Under the pieces are notes generated by a model. That model worked only from the letters and a program-made list of their open reading frames with translations. It was not told the DNA's origin and made no database searches. A stretch of 7,144 nt of DNA from Pseudomonadota bacterium. GTDB lineage: Bacteria; Desulfobacterota; Anaeroferrophillalia; Anaeroferrophillales; Tharpellaceae. Below, in pieces: positions 5,022 to 7,144 of the stretch (position 1 is the first letter of the stretch; every line of letters begins with the position of its first letter). The stretch is taken from NCBI GenBank assembly GCA_030641485.1, contig DAOWHJ010000001.1:1-7144 (forward strand), read 5' to 3'. Position numbers and translations under genes: made by a program.

Positions 5022-5630
5022 ATGCAGGTTTTTTTTGAAATCTTTGATTACTTTTATCGGGGCGGCCTGCTTTTGGTGCCGATTATTCTGGTGTCGGTGG
5101 TCATGTGGGTGTTGATTCTGCTGAAGTTGCAGACTGTCTGGACCGTAAATCAGCGGGATATCACCCTTGACGAGGCCTTGATCGCTGTCCGTGAGCGATG
5201 TTTGCAGAAGAGTTTTCCCGGAGTGCCACTATACCAGGTGGTCAGCCATTTTATTGCCTCTATGGGGCAGGTTCGTGCCGACAACCTGGCCCTGCTCAAT
5301 TCACTAGTCGATCGGGAAACTGCACGCCTAGGGAGTCATATTAACTACATCTATGCTCTCGCATCAATTGCCCCGCTTTTAGGTCTATTAGGGACAGTGC
5401 AGGGTATGATCGTAACTTTTGATGCAATTGCAATCTATGGAACTGGCAATCCTGGGGCTTTGGCAAATGGGATTGCCGAAGCTTTAATAACCACGCAGAG
5501 TGGTCTTTTTGTCTCAATTCCCGGTCTTTTTATGGCCGGTTTTCTTAGGCGTCGGGTTTTGCGAGTTTCGCAGAGATTGGATGAATTTCGGGCCGGAGTA
5601 ATGAAAGGATTAGGAGAAGTATATGATTAA
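5022..5630 (+). CDS. exbB: ExbB proton-channel subunit of TonB2-type system
   Basis: An inner-membrane subunit that, with ExbD, uses the proton gradient to energise TonB. Three membrane helices are visible, near 13-36, 107-130 and 151-173. The signature LLGLLGTVQGMIVTF (119-133) and IAEAL with E153 correspond to the residues lining the ExbB channel (E. coli E176 region). At 202 residues it is a minimal ExbB, shorter at the N-terminus than E. coli ExbB, as in other TonB2 systems. It starts 2 nt after the ttpC stop with no clear Shine-Dalgarno sequence, so it probably relies on ribosomes finishing ttpC. Its last 8 bases overlap exbD. Confidence 0.94.
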   Translation: MQVFFEIFDYFYRGGLLLVPIILVSVVMWVLILLKLQTVWTVNQRDITLDEALIAVRERCLQKSFPGVPLYQVVSHFIASMGQVRADNLALLNSLVDRETARLGSHINYIYALASIAPLLGLLGTVQGMIVTFDAIAIYGTGNPGALANGIAEALITTQSGLFVSIPGLFMAGFLRRRVLRVSQRLDEFRAGVMKGLGEVYD

Positions 5631-6045
5631 TGTTCGGGCGCGCCTTCGGCGTGAGCGGAAACCAGCTCAGATTGATATGGCGCCAATGTTGGATATGGTC
5701 TTTATTCTCTTGATCTTCTTTCTCGTGACCACAACTTTTGTCCGTGAGTCGGGGGTTGAGGTTGATCGTCCTTCAGCCTTGACGGCTGAGGAGGTGGGCC
5801 AGAGTGGTCTCCGCTTTGGTATCGATGTTGAGGGTCATATTTTTGTCGATGGACAGCAGATTGATCTGCGGACGATCCGAGCTGTAAGTGAGCGCTTTTT
5901 AGCTCAGAATCCAGATGGCAGTATTGTGATAGTTGCAGATCGACAGGTCGCAACCGGTTTGACCATAAAGGTGCTTGATCAGTGTCGACTGGCTGGAGCT
6001 CAACGGATCGCAGTGGCCGCCGAAGCCCCGGATGGTGGTCGTTAG
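5623..6045 (+). CDS. exbD: ExbD, TonB2-type biopolymer transport protein
   Basis: The single-span partner of ExbB. A basic cytoplasmic tail (RARLRRERK) leads to MAPMLDMVFILLIFFLV, in which D24 is the conserved proton-accepting aspartate (E. coli ExbD D25). The periplasmic domain follows to residue 140, with the usual pattern of strands: IDVEGHIFVDG, IVIVADR, and a closing helix and strand. Length is normal for ExbD. AGGAG (5612-5616) lies inside the end of exbB, 6 nt before the ATG. The 8-nt overlap with exbB (ATGATTAA) favours balanced synthesis of the two subunits. Confidence 0.95.
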   Translation: MINVRARLRRERKPAQIDMAPMLDMVFILLIFFLVTTTFVRESGVEVDRPSALTAEEVGQSGLRFGIDVEGHIFVDGQQIDLRTIRAVSERFLAQNPDGSIVIVADRQVATGLTIKVLDQCRLAGAQRIAVAAEAPDGGR

Positions 6046-6047
6046 GT

Positions 6048-6749
6048 ATGCTTTGTCAGAGGCAATCGCGGAGCTATTCGAGGGTGAATATTATCATCGC
6101 TTTAATTGGAGCGCTCTTAATAAATCTTCTCATTATGGTTCTGATTCCCTGGCTCTTTCGTGGTGGCGATGGCCAGCGGGAGTTGCCGCGTCTGCTCAAG
6201 GAGCCGATCTTTGTTGAGTCGGTCAGGAGCGAACCGGAATCGGCCCAGTCTCAATTGAAGCTTGAACCGCAACCTGAAGTTGAGCTTCCCAAACCGTTAC
6301 TTGAACTTAGCAAGCCCTTGTTACCGCTGCCCGAAATCAATCCAGAAATTAAACTCACGAATGTTAAACTTGATACCCGGATTGAGAGTGAATTTAGATT
6401 AAAAGCTTTACCGGAAATGCCAGTCGTTCCGACGGCAAAGGCTTTAAAACCTAATTTTTACCGGATTGGTGAGGTTGATCGTGAACCGGTGAGCCAAGTG
6501 CGGATGGAGCCGATCTACCCCTTTCTCGCCCGGCGGCGGGGGGTTGAGGGTTCAGTTCAAGTGCGCTTTTTTGTTACCCGTGATGGTTCGGTTTCAGGGC
6601 TTGAAATTGTTAAGGCTGAGCCCCCTGGATTTTTTGAAAAATCGGTCCGGCAAACAGTTTCTAAGTGGCGCTTTCAGCCGGGAATGGTTGCCGGCAGTAA
6701 GGTTAAAACCTTAGTAGAGACCACGATTGTTTTCAAACTGGGACGCTGA
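6048..6749 (+). CDS. tonB: TonB energy-transducing protein (TonB2 type)
   Basis: Carries energy from ExbB/ExbD to outer-membrane receptors. I chose ATG 6048, 2 nt after the exbD stop, giving 233 residues. The open frame reaches back to an ATG at 5982, but that start would overlap exbD by 64 nt and add 22 residues unlike a TonB N-terminus. The chosen start gives a short basic tail (MLCQRQSRSYSR) and a membrane anchor (about 13-37). A Pro/Glu/Lys-rich periplasmic linker follows (about 45-125, with repeats of the form ELPKPLLELSKPLLPLPE). The C-terminal TonB domain (about 145-233) has the hallmark YP (157-158), GVEGSVQVRFFVTRDG, and WRFQPG. The membrane helix lacks the His of the E. coli SHLS motif. 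A weak TTAGG at the exbD stop is the only ribosome binding site candidate. Confidence 0.92.
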   Translation: MLCQRQSRSYSRVNIIIALIGALLINLLIMVLIPWLFRGGDGQRELPRLLKEPIFVESVRSEPESAQSQLKLEPQPEVELPKPLLELSKPLLPLPEINPEIKLTNVKLDTRIESEFRLKALPEMPVVPTAKALKPNFYRIGEVDREPVSQVRMEPIYPFLARRRGVEGSVQVRFFVTRDGSVSGLEIVKAEPPGFFEKSVRQTVSKWRFQPGMVAGSKVKTLVETTIVFKLGR

Positions 6750-6759
6750 ATTATTGTCT

Positions 6760-7144
6760 ATGCGAAAAGAAATTAACCATTTACTGTTCGGTGTTATACT
6801 GATTGCCATGGTTGGAGCTGCGCTCTGTGCTCCATCATTGGTGGTGGCTAAAGATGCTGCATATTATCAGCCCGGACTTACCCCCGCAGCTTCACGTCTG
6901 CTTTTCACTATGCAGGGGCTCAGCCGTAACGGTGAGTATGAAATGGCGTTGCAAAAGTTTGAAAGATATCGCCAGGGTCGTGACTTTGATCAGGGTTTGC
7001 CGGCACTGCTCGGTTTTATGGCTGCAAATCTGAACTTTCAACTTGGCAATTATCGAGAGTCGGTTGCGCTCTATAGCCGGGTCGTTGCTCAAGCGCCGGA
7101 ATTTTATTTAGCTTACGAAAACTATGGTATGGCGCTACTTTTGG
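6760..7144 (+). CDS. Exported TPR protein of the TonB2 operon (3' partial)
   Basis: Starts at ATG 6760, 10 nt after the tonB stop, and runs open to the window edge: 128 codons without a stop. Residues 1-30 are a signal peptide (MRKEINHLLFGVILIAMVGA, cleavage likely after VVA30). A Cys at 23 is not in a good lipobox. From about residue 43 helical pairs of the tetratricopeptide type appear: SRNGEYEMALQKFERY, then LGNYRESVALYSRVVAQAPEF and LAYENYGMALL. TonB2 clusters in Vibrio and relatives end with just such a TPR gene, so this is probably the periplasmic TPR accessory protein. TPR repeats bind other proteins; the partner here is unknown. Confidence 0.85.
   Translation, partial: MRKEINHLLFGVILIAMVGAALCAPSLVVAKDAAYYQPGLTPAASRLLFTMQGLSRNGEYEMALQKFERYRQGRDFDQGLPALLGFMAANLNFQLGNYRESVALYSRVVAQAPEFYLAYENYGMALLL

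Noticed and set aside
5982..6047. Upstream extension of tonB to an ATG within exbD
   Set aside because: It would overlap exbD by 64 nt and add 22 residues rich in Ser, Gly and Trp ahead of a normal TonB anchor. The ATG at 6048, 2 nt after the exbD stop, fits the operon's tight spacing.
6803..7033. Open frame of 76 codons on the plus strand at the window end
   Set aside because: Out of frame with the TPR protein that starts at 6760, which has a signal peptide and TPR-like repeats.

Overview
The window looks like chromosome from a Gram-negative bacterium of moderate G+C content that lives with little oxygen. LpxD (lipid A synthesis) and a TonB/ExbB/ExbD energy-transducing system require an outer membrane. 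Rubrerythrin is typical of anaerobes and microaerophiles. A TonB2-type cluster, a rubrerythrin and a bacterial SUI1/YciH protein together fit a deltaproteobacterium (Desulfobacterota), but this placement is inference; no marker gene here settles it.

Layout. (1) Bases 1-131 hold the last 42 codons of an unidentified plus-strand gene. (2) Bases 164-913 form a self-contained rubrerythrin unit: a good sigma70-type promoter with a perfect palindrome over its -10 element, a 5'-UTR hairpin, rbr, and an intrinsic terminator with A and T tracts on both sides. (3) Bases 914-1264 contain no intact gene. They hold a decayed left end of an IS200/IS605-family element: a terminator-like hairpin, a hairpin that would sequester the tnpA start, and the first 30 or so codons of a TnpA transposase broken by a one-base frameshift. 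The remaining 140 bases are unexplained. (4) On the minus strand, lpxD (2671-1631) is followed 3 nt later by a SUI1/YciH-family gene (1627-1265). (5) Bases 2672-2836 are a divergent regulatory region with a perfect 7-4-7 palindrome. (6) From 2837 to the window end runs a tightly packed plus-strand operon: DUF3450 protein, TtpC-like long ExbB, ExbB, ExbD, TonB, and a TPR protein cut by the window edge. This gene order matches the TonB2 systems known from Vibrio and other proteobacteria.

How they work together. ExbB and ExbD would form the proton-driven motor and TonB would carry its force across the periplasm to outer-membrane receptors, none of which is encoded here. TtpC is an extra ExbB-like subunit with a periplasmic coiled-coil extension. 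The DUF3450 and TPR proteins are exported and probably work on the periplasmic side of the complex. Gaps or overlaps of -8 to +10 nt point to one transcript with coupled translation. No CRISPR array, tRNA or rRNA was seen.
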